Below, piece by piece: positions 57,537-64,000 of a stretch of DNA of 64,000 bases; positions within the stretch are counted from its first letter, which is position 1, and the number at the start of each line of letters is the position of its first letter. This DNA comes from Okapia johnstoni (lineage: Eukaryota; Chordata; Mammalia; Artiodactyla; Giraffidae): positions 121,468,213 through 121,532,212 of the forward strand of contig CM044310.1 of assembly GCA_024291935.2 (NCBI GenBank). The letters run 5' to 3'. The notes beneath the pieces are model-generated. The model did no database searches, had not been told where the DNA came from, and saw only the letters and a program-made list of their open reading frames with translations. The position numbers were made by a program, and so were the translations under genes.

Positions 57537-57945
57537 CAGAGAAGCAGGAAGTCCTCTTTGGTCCAGGGTCCTCCAGACCACACGACCCCTGCGCGGGCTA
57601 CCCTGTGTAAAGATGCCTTCTCTGAGACATTCACTTTGTAGCTTTTTAATCTCATCTTGGTAGAAAGAGTGGGGACACATTTCCTTTCAATGTCATCCTC
57701 TAGTGAAGAGACTAACGAGGCAGAGCTGGATCCCAGTTGGGCCCAACTGCGTAATTACCACGAAGCCTTGGATAATTGCACTGATGAATACCCTTACGTG
57801 TGAAGGGGGACACACCCCTTACTTGGCAGTCACTCTGAACAGTAAATACTGTTCCTGCTTATAAACGAGGAGCTATCTTACGCACAGAGACTTGATGTTG
57901 CATATTGAGATCTAAAGCACGTGGGAGATTTAAATGGCGTATGAG

Positions 57946-58152
57946 CGTGCTTAATCAGCCGTGTCCGACTCTTTTCGACCCCATGGACGTTTGCCCGCTA
58001 GGCTCTGCCCATGGGATCCTCCAGGCAAGAATACTGCAGTGAGTTGCCATTTCCTTCTCCAGGGATCTTCCCGACCCAGGGATCAAAGTGTCTCCTATGT
58101 CTCCTGAATTGTTAGGCGGGTTCTTTACCACCGGCACCACCTGGGAAGCCCT
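57946..58152 (-). mobile_element. Bov-tA SINE, minus
   Basis: 'gcttaatcagccgtgtccga', 'gatcctccaggcaagaatac', ending 'ggcaccacctgggaagccc'. Confidence 0.91.
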
Positions 58153-58401
58153 TAAGTGGATAATCATCTCTAAAGATACTGAATCACTGTTGAACACTTA
58201 AAACTAACACTATAAATCAACTATACTTAAAGCATGTAGGTGAAAGAACTACTAATTTAGATAGCAAAGACCAATTGAGTGGCACCTCTTACTTCTGTGG
58301 CGGGAAGAAGGGCAGCCAGAGGGAAAGGAGCCTTTCTAGGCTGAGGACACTGAGAGCTGAGGGCAGGCCTGGCGTTTTACGTTTTCTTCCTCCCTCTCCA
58401 G

Positions 58402-58478
58402 CTGTGTCTTCTGTGAACACTGCTCAGAGAGGAGCCGGGAGGAGGAGGGCAGAAGAGCTGTTATCAATTCTTAAAGCC

Positions 58479-58487
<9 letters not shown>
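58402..58487 (+). CDS. ZNF583: ZNF583 exon 2 with the start codon
   Basis: 86-bp exon with acceptor ctccctctccag before CTGTGTC and donor GAG before GTAAGG. The ATG at 58479 encodes Met-Ser-Glu, joining DLVTF of the KRAB-A exon in phase 0. This agrees with the short Met-Ser start I recall for human ZNF583. The 77 nt before the ATG are 5' UTR. Confidence 0.88.

Positions 58488-64000
<5,513 letters not shown>

Overview
This is nuclear DNA from a ruminant, most likely a pecoran such as cattle, sheep or goat. The evidence is the repeat content: many Bov-tA SINEs, a full Bov-A2 dimer, BovB (RTE) LINE fragments with reverse-transcriptase coding, CHR-type tRNA SINEs and older L1 pieces. The single-copy content is a cluster of KRAB C2H2 zinc-finger (KZNF) genes. 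Two are recognisable by sequence and by arrangement: ZNF582 on the minus strand and the start of ZNF583 on the plus strand, the same divergent pair as in the human 19q13.43 cluster.

Layout. 3.2-14.7 kb: a complete minus-strand KZNF (here gene A), four coding exons joined by in-phase splice sites, 759 residues, 18 fingers, with a CpG-island promoter near 14.0-14.7 kb. 17.5-24.2 kb: a second complete minus-strand KZNF (gene B), 455 residues, 11 fingers, CpG island 23.4-24.2 kb. 27.3-28.8 kb: a decayed minus-strand zinc-finger exon (gene C) with a frameshift and lost cysteines. 30.1-33.1 kb: two BovB copies; the second has an inverted 5' segment and a perfect 13-bp target-site duplication, and lies beside a CpG island (33.1-33.8 kb) for which I find no gene body. 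38.5-49.6 kb: ZNF582 with all four coding exons (517 residues, the human length as I recall it) and a CpG island with plus-strand donor sites that suggest a divergent transcript. 53.8-54.06 kb: a five-copy 53-bp minisatellite carrying ETS-like and E-box motifs. 56.6-57.2 kb: a GC-rich island that is the best promoter candidate for ZNF583, whose ATG exon (58.4 kb), KRAB-A exon (63.5 kb) and the beginning of the KRAB-B exon (63.95 kb) follow before the window ends.

Function. By family, the proteins are nuclear sequence-specific DNA binders: the KRAB domain recruits TRIM28/KAP1 and heterochromatin factors, and the finger array selects the DNA. All exon joins below were read by eye from splice consensus and reading phase. 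Nothing was aligned to a database. Gene identities other than ZNF582 and ZNF583 are left unnamed.
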